This document shows positions 11,961-23,035 of a stretch of DNA of 64,000 nt, piece after piece; positions within the stretch are counted from its first letter, which is position 1; every line of letters begins with the position of its first letter. The translations under genes were made by a program, and so were the position numbers. Below the pieces are notes generated by a model, which was not told the origin of the DNA, did no database searches, and was given only the letters and a program-made list of their open reading frames with translations. Source of the stretch: Pleurodeles waltl (lineage: Eukaryota > Chordata > Amphibia > Caudata > Salamandridae); NCBI RefSeq assembly GCF_031143425.1, contig NC_090444.1, positions 62,367,533 through 62,431,532 on the forward strand. The letters run 5' to 3'.

Positions 11961-12180
11961 ACAAGACAAAATAAAATGATCGGCGGAGTATTGAAACTTT
12001 TCACCCCAGTCATAGATTCAGGTTTAATCCATCATTCTTTTGCTCACCACGTTGCCCTAGTTTGGACCCAGCCATATGCAAATCAGTCCTGACCCTATTC
12101 CCCATGGGAATAGTCCAGCCCTAACTGCCAGGCCAGGTCCTCCCTGGACAAGAAGCAAGCATTCTGAGTTACTGTAGAAA
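11961..12180. repeat. Unidentified interspersed repeat fragment
   Basis: Lies between DIRS gag and Gypsy-3 gag, where the Gypsy-3 5' LTR would be expected. It contains an octamer-like ATGCAAAT (about 12075). No coding potential and no clear ends. Confidence 0.35.
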
Positions 12181-12429
12181 AGTGTGACAAGGATGGCAAG
12201 AAGAAGGATGGTAAGTCTTCAGACAAGGGTGGGGACAAATCTAAAAATGAGTCTTCATCAGGCCCACAAAAACACTCTGATGGGGGTGGTGGGTCCAAAT
12301 CCTCTTCTAATCAAGTAAAGAAACCATGGTGCTATTTTTGTAAAGTAAAAGGCCATTGGACAACTGATGCCAGTTGTCCAAAGAAAAGCACCAAGCCTCC
12401 CACTACCCCAACCCCTACTGCTACACCTA
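12181..12429 (+). pseudogene. Gypsy-3 Gag C-terminal fragment with intact zinc knuckle
   Basis: Encodes a Lys/Asp/Ser-rich linker, then QVKKPWCYFC at 12310-12340, then H and a final Cys six residues later. This nucleocapsid knuckle binds the element's RNA. It shows that the ancestral spacing is C-x2-C-x4-H-x6-C, the spacing needed to interpret the Gypsy-2 stop. Interrupted at 12430 by the Harbinger left end; the reading frame continues from 31246 when the insert and one CTA are ignored. Confidence 0.85.
12427..12429. repeat. Target-site duplication CTA, left copy
   Basis: CTA precedes the GGGGGTCATTACAAC terminus; the partner CTA is at 31243-31245. PIF/Harbinger elements make 3-bp duplications. 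Confidence 0.85.
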
Positions 12430-12444
12430 GGGGGTCATTACAAC
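12430..12444 (+). repeat. Harbinger left terminal inverted repeat
   Basis: GGGGGTCATTACAAC, the exact reverse complement of 31228-31242. Confidence 0.9.
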
Positions 12445-12725
12445 ATTGGCGGTAAAATGCGCTTACCGCCGTGCAGAAGACCGCCAATAGACCGCCGCGG
12501 AATCCCGCCACAGCTACTATGACCCACATCTCGGAATCCGCTGAAATTCAGACACCCACACAACACCGCCACACCAAAGGTCAGTGATAAACTGGCGAAA
12601 ACAAAACCTCCACCTCCAACAGAAACACGCCCATGCTATTACGACCCACGAATCCACGCAGCGGTCTTTCAACCGCGGTATTCCATTGGCGGTACACACT
12701 GCCGCGGTCAAAATACACACACATC
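12445..12725. promoter_or_regulatory. Left subterminal ACCGCC/GGCGGT cluster
   Basis: The hexamer ACCGCC or its complement (with near variants CCGCGG, CCGCCA) recurs many times within 280 bases. The right end has the mirror arrangement. Repeated subterminal motifs are typical binding sites for the Myb-like protein or transposase of Harbinger elements; binding here is inference. Confidence 0.55.
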
Positions 12726-13018
12726 TCCAAAACACCGCCACATTGGACAATTCCAAATACACACACCTGACACACATACAAACACCACTCCCACACACCC
12801 AACACTATATAAAACACACACCCACATCACCCACAAACCCCTACGACCACCAATTAGAGACGAAGGCCAGAGAGACTGCACAGCCAAGACAACACCACCA
12901 TACAGAGGCACACAACACCATCACCCAACCCACATCCACGCACAAAAAACCACACACCACTACACATCACCACACACATCAACACTCACACCGCCCCACA
13001 CATCACACACACCACCCC

Positions 13019-14545
13019 ATGTCACGCCAAAGACACCCCCGCTTCTCCGAGGAGGAGCTCAGGGTCATGGTGGAGGAAATCGTACGGGTAGAGCCACAGC
13101 TATTTGGCTCACAGGTACAGCACACATCAATAGCCAGGAAGATGGAGCTATGGCAAAGAATCGTGGACAGGGTCAACGCAGTGGGACAGCACCCAAGAAA
13201 TAGGGAGGACATCAGGAAGAGGTGGAACGACCTACGGGGGAAGGTGCATTCAACGGTTTCCAGGCACAACATCGCGGTTCAGCGGACTGGCTGCGGACCC
13301 CCACCTCCTCCCCCACAACTAACAACATGGGAGGAGCAAGTCTTGACCATCATGCATCCTGAGGGCCTCGCAGGAGTCGGTGGAGGATGGGACACTGGTA
13401 AGTCAAATCTTAACTATCATATCCCCCACCCTACCTGCATGCTATCACCCCCCCAACCCTCACACCCTCCCCTATCACCCCAAATCCTCAATAATTTACT
13501 AATAACACAAACCACACATCCCAACACCAAGCCCTGCATGACAGAACTAAGCATGGACACCCAGCACTAAAGCATGCCCACTGCACACACCTATACAACC
13601 CCCTAAACCACCATCACCCAAGCTCCCACACAGGAATGCTTGCACTGGGGTACACGCTCACCCACCCATTGCACACCATTACACACACACATATAATAAT
13701 CATGCTCTTATGCCCCTGCAGGAACCTGAAGGACCGTCACCACACCAGAGGGTCCAGACAACACCATTCCACCCCCAGAAGAGGCCCACAGTGACGATAG
13801 CAGCTCTGCCCTACTGGATCCTGATGACCAGCCCGGACCATCGTGGGCCTCAGGACATTCGGTTCCCCTTGCACAGGCACAGCCCAACACCGACCTTCCA
13901 CCCTCTGGTAACACCAGCACAGCACCCACCCAGCCGGACCAAACCTCCCTACCCAGGACAGGTCAATCAGCGGTGTGTCCACCACTACAGGGAACCCAGG
14001 CTAACCCACCACCCCAACAACAACAGGGACCTGGGGGCAATGGTAGTGGGCACACGGTCCAGGGGACGGAGGCACAGGAACACAGGGGAACTGGGAGGGC
14101 TGCTGTGCGACAGGGGGCGGACAGGCCAAAGGAACCCACTCTCCACGAGGCCCTATCCTCCATCATGGGAGCATACCACTACTCCCAGGAGACGATGGAG
14201 ACGGTCCTGGACAAGTTGCAGGAGACCCTGCGCCTGCAGAAGTAACAGTATTTGGGGTTCAGGGAGGAGCTCAGGACCATCAACTCCACCCTGGGCACCA
14301 TCGTAGGGGTGCTGAAGGACATACAGCAGACCTTGATGGACACCGTGGCACCCCAAGGGGCCCCTGACACTAGCCAGGACGATGAACTGCCCACCACCTC
14401 CGCCGGCGCTAGTGGACAGGACGCCCCGCCACAGGACCGCCACACCAGCACCCCACCCCCTGCAGACGGACAACCACCACGCAAGCGGTCCCTGAGGTCC
14501 AGGAACAGGACAGAGCAAGATGGCAAGTCCCCCGCCAGGAAATGA
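13019..14545 (+). pseudogene. Harbinger Myb/SANT-like DNA-binding protein, gene A
   Basis: Harbinger elements encode a Myb-like partner that carries the transposase to the nucleus and to DNA. The chosen ATG at 13019 starts MSRQRHPRFSEEELRVMVEE; the open frame upstream of it is low-complexity. The Myb/SANT helices run to about residue 85 (RKRWNDLRGKV). A donor GTAAG at 13398 and an acceptor CAG ending at 13721 define a 324-bp intron. Exon 2 has a Pro/Gln-rich linker and an amphipathic C-terminal segment (EALSSIMGAYHYSQETMETV, then an REEL...LKDIQQ segment), probably for multimerising. TGA at 13727 and TAA at 14243 break it. The C-terminus is basic (PPRKRSLRSRNR). It is divergently oriented to the transposase. 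Confidence 0.8.
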
Positions 14546-15025
14546 GACCACCCTGTTTGTCCTCTCACTGTCCCACCTTGTTACCCTGTCCATTCTGAAA
14601 CTGCCCCAGCTCCACTTCCTATGCCCAGATGGGCAGTGCACCTGTGAGACTAATAGACTGGACTCTGCCATGGACATTCCTCCACCATCACCCATCACCA
14701 TTTTACCACCCCCTCCAATAATTAGCACTTCAATAAACACCCTTGAAACACAAAACAATCTGGAGTCAGTCTGTGATTTAGTAAATATGTATTATCAATG
14801 ACAGTGTGATAATGCGTTTCCTATTGTAAAGCTAACATACCTATGTCACATATCACAAGTACTTGAAGGATGCAAGCAGATGACACGTTGGTAACCACAC
14901 CTGTGAAACAGTAATCGAAAGGTACAACTCAGTTACCAAATAGTGGTTGAAACCGACAGACAGGATAGAGGTAGACCTGTGAAAGTTAATGACATGTCAA
15001 ACATGAAAATGTTCTCACCTGAGTG
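14546..15025. other. Spacer between convergent Harbinger genes
   Basis: The 3' ends of gene A (+) and the transposase (-) face each other here. AATAAA at about 14730 (CAATAAACACC) suits 3'-end formation of gene A. No further gene seen. Confidence 0.5.
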
Positions 15026-16080
15026 TCACTGGAAATATTGCTGTATGACTGACTTCCTGTTGTCGTTGTCTTCTTCCTCAGCTTCCTCCTCATCACCGTC
15101 CACAGGCTCCACAGGCTCCACAGCTGCTACAACACCGTCATCTGGATCATCCTCCTGCAGAAAAGGCACCTGGCGTCTCAAAGCCAGATTATGAAGCATG
15201 GAGCAGGCGATGATGATCTCGCACACCTTCTTCGGTGAGTAGAATAGGGATCCACCTGTCATATGGAGGCACCTGAACCTGGCCTCCAGGAGGCCGAAGG
15301 TGCGTTCGATCACCCTCCTAGTCCGCCCATGGGCCTCATTGTACCGTTCCTCTGCCCTGGTCCTGGGATTCCTCACTGGGGTCAATAGCCAGGACAGGTT
15401 GGGGTAACCAGAGTCTCCTAATAGCCATACACGGTGCCTCTGGAGTTGACCCATCATATCAGGGATGCTGCTATTCCGCAGGATGTAGGCTCATGCACTG
15501 AGCCAGGGAACATAGCATTAACCTGGGAGATGTACTGGTCTGCCAAACATACCATCTGGACATTCATTGAATGATAACTCTTCCGGTTCCTGTACACCTG
15601 TTCACTCCTGTGGGGGGGGGGACCAGAGCTACATGGGTCCCATCAATGGCACCTATGACGTTGGGGATATGTCCAAGGGCATAGAAGTCACCTTTCACTG
15701 TAGGCAAATCTGCCACCTCAGGGAAAATGATGTATCTCCTTACGTGTTTCAGCAGGGCAGACAGCACTCTGGACAACACGTTGGAAAACATAGGCTGGGA
15801 CATCCCTGATGCCATGGCCACTGTTGTCTGAAAAGACCCACTTGCAAAGAAATGGAGCACTGACAGCACCTACACGTCAGGGGGGATTCCAGTCGGATGG
15901 CGGATTGGTGACATCAGGTCTGGCTCCAACTGGGTACATAGTTCCTGGATTGTGGCACGGTCAAACCGGTAGGTGACGATGACATGTCGCTCTTCCATTG
16001 TCAACAGGTCCACCAGCGGTCGGTACACCGGAGGATTCCGCCATCTTCTCAACTGTCCCAGCTGACGGTGCCTACGAAGG
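15026..16080 (-). pseudogene. PIF/Harbinger DDE transposase, frameshifted
   Basis: Three consecutive pieces are read on the minus strand. The N-terminal piece, about 16080-15870, has RFDRATIQELCTQLEPDL. The 15869-15564 piece contains FASGSFQTTVA and the first catalytic Asp in NVIGAIDGTHV. The 15457-15026 piece contains the second Asp in LLGDSGYPNLSWLLTP and the catalytic Glu in RRVIERTFGLLEARFRCL. This is the HARBI1-type DDE/D nuclease that cuts the transposon ends. The gene is broken by a stop near 15870, a frameshift at a G-run near 15610 and lesions between 15563 and 15458. The acidic tail (near 15080-15030) is typical of newt copies. Confidence 0.88.
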
Positions 16081-16205
16081 ACAACAGCGACGAATCAGTC
16101 ATTATTCCTCCAGGTATGTACCCACAGTTACACACAAGACTACACCACTCACAAAACCCTTCCTGTATGTGTGTTGAGTGTAGGCCTAGCTATGTGTGAC
16201 ACAGA

Positions 16206-16450
16206 GGTAAATTAGGCCATGTGGGCCCCTGAAATGGCGGCTGCCTGACCTCTAAACTGGGACAATGGGATTGTGGGGTAACTGCACTGGCGTTGCACAC
16301 CGTCGCGGTAGGCGGTCGTAGACCGCGGCGCAATGCTGCATTGGTTAACATAGGACCCTATGGGTCCCAGGAGCCAATGAACAGGTGCGCCGGCGGTGAT
16401 GATGCGCACCGCCGCGGACATCACCGCTGCAGACGTCACCGCCATTTTCT
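16206..16450. promoter_or_regulatory. Internal GC-rich ACCGCC block
   Basis: Between the transposase start and gene B. It contains GGCGGT/ACCGCC repeats (e.g. at 16313, 16394, 16408 and 16437) like the transposon ends. It could be a bidirectional promoter, or the buried terminus of a second Harbinger-type element. Confidence 0.45.
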
Positions 16451-16535
16451 ATCTGTTCAATCACTAGATACCTGACCTTCGACAGGAGAGGACCTACACT
16501 GCAAGTGCTGCTGTGACCTCGGTCTGGAAGCGACG

Positions 16536-18629
16536 ATGGCTGCTGCGTCTGGGGAAAGGGCCCCTGCCTTCACTGCACAGGAGTTGGAGAAACTGGTAGA
16601 CGGGGTCCACCCCCAGTACACGCTACTCTACGGTCCTCCAGACCAACAGGTTAGTACACAGGGAGCACGTTGTATGGGCTAGGCCTGGGTGGAGAGGGCT
16701 GGTTGGAAGAGGGAAGGGGGCAGAGTTCATAGAACATTAATGCATGGGAATGAATGGGCCACATGGCCAGAGTAGGGAGGGGGCCACTCACAACGACGGT
16801 GCAGTTGGTAACGACTGTTCCTCTTTCCTTGTGCATGTCATGTAGGTCAGCGCCCACCAGAAGAGGGACATTTGGCGTGCCATCGCCAAGGAGGTCGGGA
16901 CCCTGGGGGTCCACCAGAGACGGGGCACCCACTGCCGTAAGAGATGGGAGGACATTCGCCGCTGCAGCTAGAAGACGGCGGAGGCTCAGCTGGGGATGGC
17001 CTCCCCGCACCATGACCCCCCTGATGTTCCGGATCCTGGCGGTGGCCTACCCGGAATTGGATGGGTGCTTGAGGGCATCACAGCAGACACAAGGGGGTGA
17101 GTACACTCTCATTCTGCGGACTTTTCGTGCAGTGGAGGTGTCTGGGTGGGGGAGGTGGGCTGTGAGTGTCCCCAGGCCAGGGCGAGTTCGGTAGGCAAGG
17201 CCGATCCGTAATGTAGGCCATGTGGCACTCTACCCCACCTCAGCAGAGTGCCAAGTCGAGGTATAGTTGCCCCTGTGGCATCCATGTGCGCAGATGTCCA
17301 CCATTGCTATGTAGGCCATATCCCAGAAATTGCATGTGCAGAGGGCAGGAGCACGGCGTAATGCAGGGGGCTGCTGTGTCTGTCTTATCCGCCAACGGTA
17401 GCGGTATGCCATGCACTAAAACTCTCTTTCTTCTGTCTCCCCCCCTTTTTCTGCTCTCCCTGTCCTTTTGTACATCAGCATCATCAGACGGAGGTACAGT
17501 GGCACCGGAGCACGAGGGAGCTGCATCCCACATGGCCATGGAGGGCCACACCACGGACTCTGAATGCACCAGTGGGACGGAGGGCGAGGGGAGCTTCACG
17601 TCGGTCACCGGATCACCAACCAGCGACACGGACTCGTCCGCCGATGGGAGCTCCCTTGTGGTGGCAGCACCATCTGTGCCCCACACTTCTACAGGTACAG
17701 CCGCCACCTCCCCTACCAGCACCGCCCTCCTAGCAGCCCCTCAGCCTTCGCCCCGTGCCCGCTCACCCAGGAGGGTGGGCATCACCTTCGCCCCAGGCAC
17801 CTCAGGACCTGCCCCTGTCACCCCTGCTGCCCTCAGTGAGGAGGCCATTGACCTCCTCAGGTCACTCACTGTTGGGCAGTCTACCATTGAGAATGCCATC
17901 CAGGGTGTAGAACGAGAGTTGCAACACGGTAATGCATTCCTGGAGGGCATTCATTCTGGTCAGGCTGTCCTTCAGCGAACCCTGCAATCTCTGGCCTCAG
18001 CACTGATGGCAGCCATTGTCCCTGTGTCTAGCCTCCCCCCTCCAACCTCCTCCACCCAGACCCAATCTCCTGTACCCCAGCCCATCCCAAGTACACCTAC
18101 AGACCAGCACGCACACAAGTCAGCACACACAGGTAGCTCAAGCAAACATAGGCACCACACAACCCACAGGCACTCACGCAAGCCTCACCCACGTACAGAC
18201 ACAGCAACATCCACTGCCTCCACTGTGTCCCCCTCCTCCTCTTCTCCCTCCTCCCTCCCAGTCTCGTCTACACACACACCTGCATGCACCACATCTACAG
18301 GCACCATGAATCGCACAAGGAGACCCAGCACCACAAGCCGCTCACCTGCACTCACCACCTCAGCTCCCATTTACACGTCCCCTGTGTCCTCTCCCAGTGT
18401 GTCTGTGACGCCCCCTCCCAAAGTACACAAACGCCGGCAATCACTCACCCAACATCCATCCACCTCACGACAGCCTCCAGTACCTGCACCTGCACCGAAA
18501 ACACCTAAAGTGACACCTCCGACAACCACCTCCTCTTCCTCCACTCCCAGGCCCCCTCCAACTACCCATCCCAGTGTTCGTCAGAAACTGTCCCTCTGTA
18601 AAGTAGACCTTTTTGCCCCCCCCCCCCCC
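16536..18629 (+). pseudogene. Harbinger Myb/SANT-like protein, gene B, 5' part (exons 1-3)
   Basis: ATG at 16536 opens exon 1 (GERAPAFTAQELEKLVDGV, first Myb helix), ending at CAG|GTTAGT (16649/16650). Exon 2 begins at 16846 in phase 0 and encodes KRDIWRAIAKEVGTLGV and RKRWEDIRR. A TAG replaces an expected residue near 16968 and a frameshift follows by about 17000. A donor GTGAG is at 17097, and exon 3 starts near 17479 after TACATCAG. Exon 3 is a long acidic then Ser/Thr/Pro-rich frame with a helical segment (SEEAIDLLRSLTVGQSTIEN...) like the tail of gene A. It is cut at 18629, in a run of 14 Cs, by Gypsy-2. Confidence 0.75.
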
Positions 18630-21600
18630 TGTAAGAGGCTGGACTGGCTTGTAGTGAGTACCTAGGGGTACTTACACCTTGCACCAGGCTCAGTTATCCC
18701 TTATTAGTGTATAGGGTGTCTAGCAGCATAGGCTGATAGATAATGGTAGCTTAGCAGAGCAGCTTAGGCTGAACTAGGAGACGAGTGAAGCTCCTACAGT
18801 ACCACTAGTGTCATATGCACAATATCATAAGAAAACACAATACACAGATATACTAAAAATAAAGGTACTTTATTTTTATGACAATATGCCAAAAGTATCT
18901 CAGTGAGTACCCTCAGTATGAGGATAGCAAATATACACAAGATATATGTACACAATACCAAAATATGCAGTAATAGTATTAGAAAACAGTGCAAACAATG
19001 TATAGTTACAATAGGATGCAATGGAGACACATAGGGATAGGGGCAACACAAACCATATGCTCCAAAAGTGGAATGCGAACCACGAATGGACCCCAAACCT
19101 ATGTGACCTTGTAGAGGGTCGCTGGGACTATTAGAAAATAGTAAGGGTTAGAAAAATAGCCCACCCCAAGACCCTGAAAAGTGAGTGCAAAGTGCACTAA
19201 AGTTCCCCAAAGGACATAGAAGTCGTGATAGGGGAATTCTGCAGGAAAGACACAAATCAGCAATGCAACAACAATGGATTTCCAGTCGAGGGTACCTGTG
19301 GAACAAGGGGACCAAGTCCAAAAGTCACAAGCAAGTCGGAGATGGGCAGATGCCCAGGAAATGCCAGCTGTGGGTGCAAAGAAGCTGCTACTGGACAGTA
19401 GAAGCTGGAGATTCTGCAGGAACGACAAGGGCTAGGAACTTTCCCTTTGGAGGACGGATCCCCCACGCCGTGGAGAGTCGTGCAGAAGTGTTTTCCTGAA
19501 GAAAGACCGCCAACAAGCCTTGCTAGCTGCAAATCGTGCAGTTAGGGTTTTTGGGTGCTGCTGTGGCCCAGGAGGGACCAGGATGTCGCCAATTGCGTCT
19601 GGGGACAGAGGGGGCGTCAAGCAAGACAACGAGCCCTCTCAGCAGCAGACAGCACCCGCAAAAGTGCCAGAAACAGGCACTATGAGGATGCGTGAAACGG
19701 TGCTCACCCAAAGTCGCACAAAGGAGTCCCACGTCGCCGGAGAACAACTTAGGAGGTCGTGCAATGCAGGTTAGAGTGCTGTGGACCCAGGCTGGACTGT
19801 GCACACAGGATTTCTGCTGGAAGTGCACGGAGGCCGGAGTAGCTGCAAAAGTCGCGGTTCCCAGCAATGCAGTCTGGCGTGGGGAGGCAAGGACTTACCT
19901 CCACCAAACTTGGACTGAAGAGTCACTGGACTGTGGGAGTCACTTGGACAGAGTTGCTGGATTCAAGGGACCTCGCTCGTCGTGCTGAGAGGAGACCCAG
20001 GGTACCGGTGATGCAGTTCTTTGGTGCCTGCGGTTGCAGGGGGACTATTCCGTCGACCCACGGGAGATTTCTTCAGAGCTTCTAGTGCAGAGAGGAGGCA
20101 GACTACCCCCACAGCATGCACCACCAGGAAAACAGTCGAGAAGGCGGCAGGATCAGCGTTACAGAGTTGCAGTAGTCATCTTCGCTACTTTGTTGCAGTT
20201 TTGCAGGCTTCCAGCGCAGTCAGCAGTCGATTCCTTGGCAGAAGGTGAAGAGAGAGATGCAGAGGAACTCGGATGAGCTCTTGCATTCGTTATCTAAGGA
20301 ATCCCCAGAGACAGAGACCCTAAATAGGCAGAAAAGAGGGTTTGGCTACTTAGGAGAGAGGATAGGCTAGCAACACCTGAAGGAGCCTATCAGAAGGAGT
20401 CTCTGACGTCACCTGGTGGCACTGGCCACTCAGAGCAGTCCAGTGTGCCAGCAGCACCTCTGTTTCCAAGATGGCAGAGGTCTGGAGCACACTGGAGGAG
20501 CTCTGGACACCTCCAAGGGGAGGTGCAGGTCAGGGGAGTGGTCACTCCCCTTTCCTTTGTCCAGTTTCGCGCCAGAGCAGGGCTAAGGGGTCCCTGAACC
20601 GGTGTAGACTGGCTTATGCAGAAATGGGCACCAGGTGTGCCCATGAAAGCATTTCCAGAGGCTGGGGGAGGCTCCTCCTCCCCTGCCTTCACACCATTTT
20701 CCAAAGGGAGAGGGTGTAACACCCTCTCTCAGAGGAAATCCTTTGTTCTGCCATCCTGGGCCAAGCCTGGCTGGACTCCAGGAGGGCAGAAACCTGTCTG
20801 AGGGGTTGGCAGCAGCAGCAGCTGCAGTGAAACCCCGGGAAAGGCAGTTTGGCAGTACCAGGGTCTGTGCTACAGACCACTGGGATCATGGGATTGTGCC
20901 AACTATGCCAGGATGGCATAGAGGGGGCAATTCCATGATCATAGACATGTTACATGGCCATATTCGGAGTTACCATTGTGAAGCTACATATAGGTAGTGA
21001 CCTATATGTAGTGCACGCGTGTAATGGTGTCCCCGCACTCACAAAGTCCGGGGACTTGGCCCTGAACAATGTGGGGGCACCTTGGCTAGTGCCAGGGTGC
21101 CCTCACACTAAGTAACTTTGCACCTAACCTTTACCAGGTAAAGGTTAGACATATAGGTGACTTATAAGTTACTTAAGTGCAGTGTAAAATGGCTGTGAAA
21201 TAACGTGGACATTATTTCACTCAGGCTGCAGTGGCAGGCCTGTGTAAGAATTGTCAGAGCTCCATATGGGTGGCAAAAGAAATGCTGCAGCCCATAGGGA
21301 TCTCCTGGAACCCCAATACCCTGGGTACCTCAGTACCATATACTAGGGAATTATAAGGGTGTTCCAGTAAGCCAATGTAAATTGGTAAAATTGGTCACTA
21401 GCCTGTTAGTGACAATTTGAAAGAAATGAGAGAGCATAACCACTGAGGTTCTGGTTAGCAGAGCCTCAGTGAGACAGTTAGGAACCACACAGGGAACACA
21501 TACATATAGGCCACAAACTTATGAGCACTGGGGTCCTGACTAGCAGGGTCCCAGTGAAACATAACAAACATACTGAAAACATAGGTTTTTCACTATGAGC

Positions 21601-21710
21601 ACTGGGCCCTGGCTAGCAGGGTCCCAGTGAGACAGTGAAAACACCCTGACATACACTCACAAACAGGCCAAAAGTGGGGGTAAAAAGGCTAGAAAGAGGC
21701 TACTTTCTCA
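18630..21710 (-). repeat. Gypsy-2 3' LTR (3081 bp)
   Basis: The + strand starts TGTAAGAGGCTGG and ends CTACTTTCTCA. It contains a near-palindromic AAATAAAGGTACTTTATTT at 18857-18876, giving polyadenylation-type hexamers on both strands. A 100-codon hydrophobic frame in the sense direction (19096-18794) is shared with the other LTR but only partly with Gypsy-3. Confidence 0.92.
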
Positions 21711-21740
21711 CACAACCCCCCCCCAAACGAAGGACAATAA
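21711..21740 (-). promoter_or_regulatory. Gypsy-2 polypurine tract
   Basis: On the minus strand a run of nine Gs (TTTGGGGGGGGGTTG) lies directly before the 3' LTR start TGAGAAAG. This is the expected primer position for plus-strand DNA synthesis. Confidence 0.65.
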
Positions 21741-21742
21741 GG

Positions 21743-23035
21743 CTAACCTTGGCCAGTTGAGACTCTATTGTCTAAGTGGTGATAAATAGAGAGTAGCTCT
21801 GCAATAGACTGGTTACTCCCTTTATCATCCACTATATCGTTACTTCCCTGTGGGGATGTAAACCACCCTGTTTGAAGTTTTTTAGCTAAGCAACAATGTA
21901 AAGATGTATTTTCAGAGTTTCTATCAGTAAGTTTTAGTTTAGAGCAGTGGGAATTGTCCACTGAACCTATTTGTAATGATGGAAATGCCAGACAGGGATG
22001 CTGTCTCAGTAAAGCCATAGCTGGGCAAAAACTTTGTCCATATGGCTGGAAGAGAGAACAGGGATGCTGTTTCTCTTGAGTTGGAGCAGGGCAGGGATGC
22101 TGTCCTATGAGCTCCACACTAGGGCAGGGATGCTGTCCTAAGTGTTGTGAGGCAGTGCAGGGTTTCTGCACTAAAGTTTCTCTGGGAGGGTTGGAGGGAT
22201 GCTCCATGTTAACTAAAATGGTGCTCTTTTTCTCACCAATTTTAGTTATCCCACAGAGAGGTACTTCTACCTCAGAGAGTCTAGCTTTGCCAGGTGATGA
22301 TTCCCTTGGAACAGGTGCCACCCCAGGAGAGGTTTCCCCCACCACAGGAATGGTATCCTGAATGGTAGGGTGGTTAGGGGATACTGTGATACCCTTTTTA
22401 CCTGTTGATGGAGAGGGATCCTGAGTTTTCAGGCCTTCTCTCCTTTGCTTTTTCATTTCAGTTGAAATGAGAGGGAACAATTCCTCTGGGATGCCCAGCA
22501 TGGCTGCATGGGCATAAAACTCTAGATCAGCCCAACCTGAGGCCTCTAGGTCATTACCTAAGAGACAGTCTACAGGTAAGCTAGGTGATACTACCACCTG
22601 CTTAGGGCCAGTAACTCCACCCCAACTAAACTGAATTATAGCTAAGGAAAGAAACTTAGTGGAGTTATGGACATCAATAATCTTATACTGTTGTCCAATG
22701 ATGTGTTGTTCAGGAGCCACTAGGTTTTCAGTCACCAAAGTGATACTGGCACCTGTGTCCCTGTAGGCCAAGGCCTCAACACCATTTATTGAAACTGTCT
22801 GCCTGTACTTATCCATTGTAAGGGGACAAGCAGCCAGTGTGGCAAGGCCAATGCCACTAGGTGTGACAGAAACTGTCTTGGGACTGACTACCCCAGTTTC
22901 TACTATGGACCCATAAGTGAACCCAACTACACCCTTAACTTGACTGTTGCCAGCAGTCCCACCACTAGTACCACTACTGCTAGGGGCACTAGAGCTTGAT
23001 GTATTAGTGGTGGTAGGCTCAGGGGGTTTACCTGG
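21743..23035 (-). CDS. Gypsy-2 aspartic protease with Cys-repeat tail (same frame as Gag)
   Basis: 430 codons in frame with gag, after its TGA. The first 73 are a Ser/Thr-rich linker with no stop. An internal ATG at 22816 begins MDKYRQTVSINGVEALAYRD, and the retropepsin site D-T-G-A-S follows at about 22759. FSWGGVTGPKQVV and LLGNDLEASGW complete the fold. Retropepsins cleave Gag polyproteins as dimers. The tail of over 200 residues repeats short QHPC-type motifs about five times (about 22170-21985) and is not a known pol domain; a diverged version occurs in Gypsy-1. Expression would need readthrough of the TGA, a fusion in an intact relative, or internal initiation. The stop at 21743 lies about 30 bases from the LTR. 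Confidence 0.85.
   Translation of the reverse strand, partial: PGKPPEPTTTNTSSSSAPSSSGTSGGTAGNSQVKGVVGFTYGSIVETGVVSPKTVSVTPSGIGLATLAACPLTMDKYRQTVSINGVEALAYRDTGASITLVTENLVAPEQHIIGQQYKIIDVHNSTKFLSLAIIQFSWGGVTGPKQVVVSPSLPVDCLLGNDLEASGWADLEFYAHAAMLGIPEELFPLISTEMKKQRREGLKTQDPSPSTGKKGITVSPNHPTIQDTIPVVGETSPGVAPVPRESSPGKARLSEVEVPLCGITKIGEKKSTILVNMEHPSNPPRETLVQKPCTASQHLGQHPCPSVELIGQHPCPAPTQEKQHPCSLFQPYGQSFCPAMALLRQHPCLAFPSLQIGSVDNSHCSKLKLTDRNSENTSLHCCLAKKLQTGWFTSPQGSNDIVDDKGSNQSIAELLSIYHHLDNRVSTGQG

Noticed and set aside
12584..13018. 145-codon N-terminal extension of Myb gene A
   Set aside because: Thr/His-rich low-complexity translation of ACAC-rich DNA in the transposon's subterminal region; the ATG at 13019 fits the family start.
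18616..18629. Resolved target-site duplication for Gypsy-2
   Set aside because: Both flanks are C homopolymers, so any CCCCC match is uninformative.
18794..19096. 100-codon hydrophobic frame in the Gypsy-2 LTRs (also 24875-25177)
   Set aside because: Present in both LTRs only because they are copies. The Gypsy-3 LTR equivalent is shortened and the frame overlaps the polyadenylation block, so no support as a gene.
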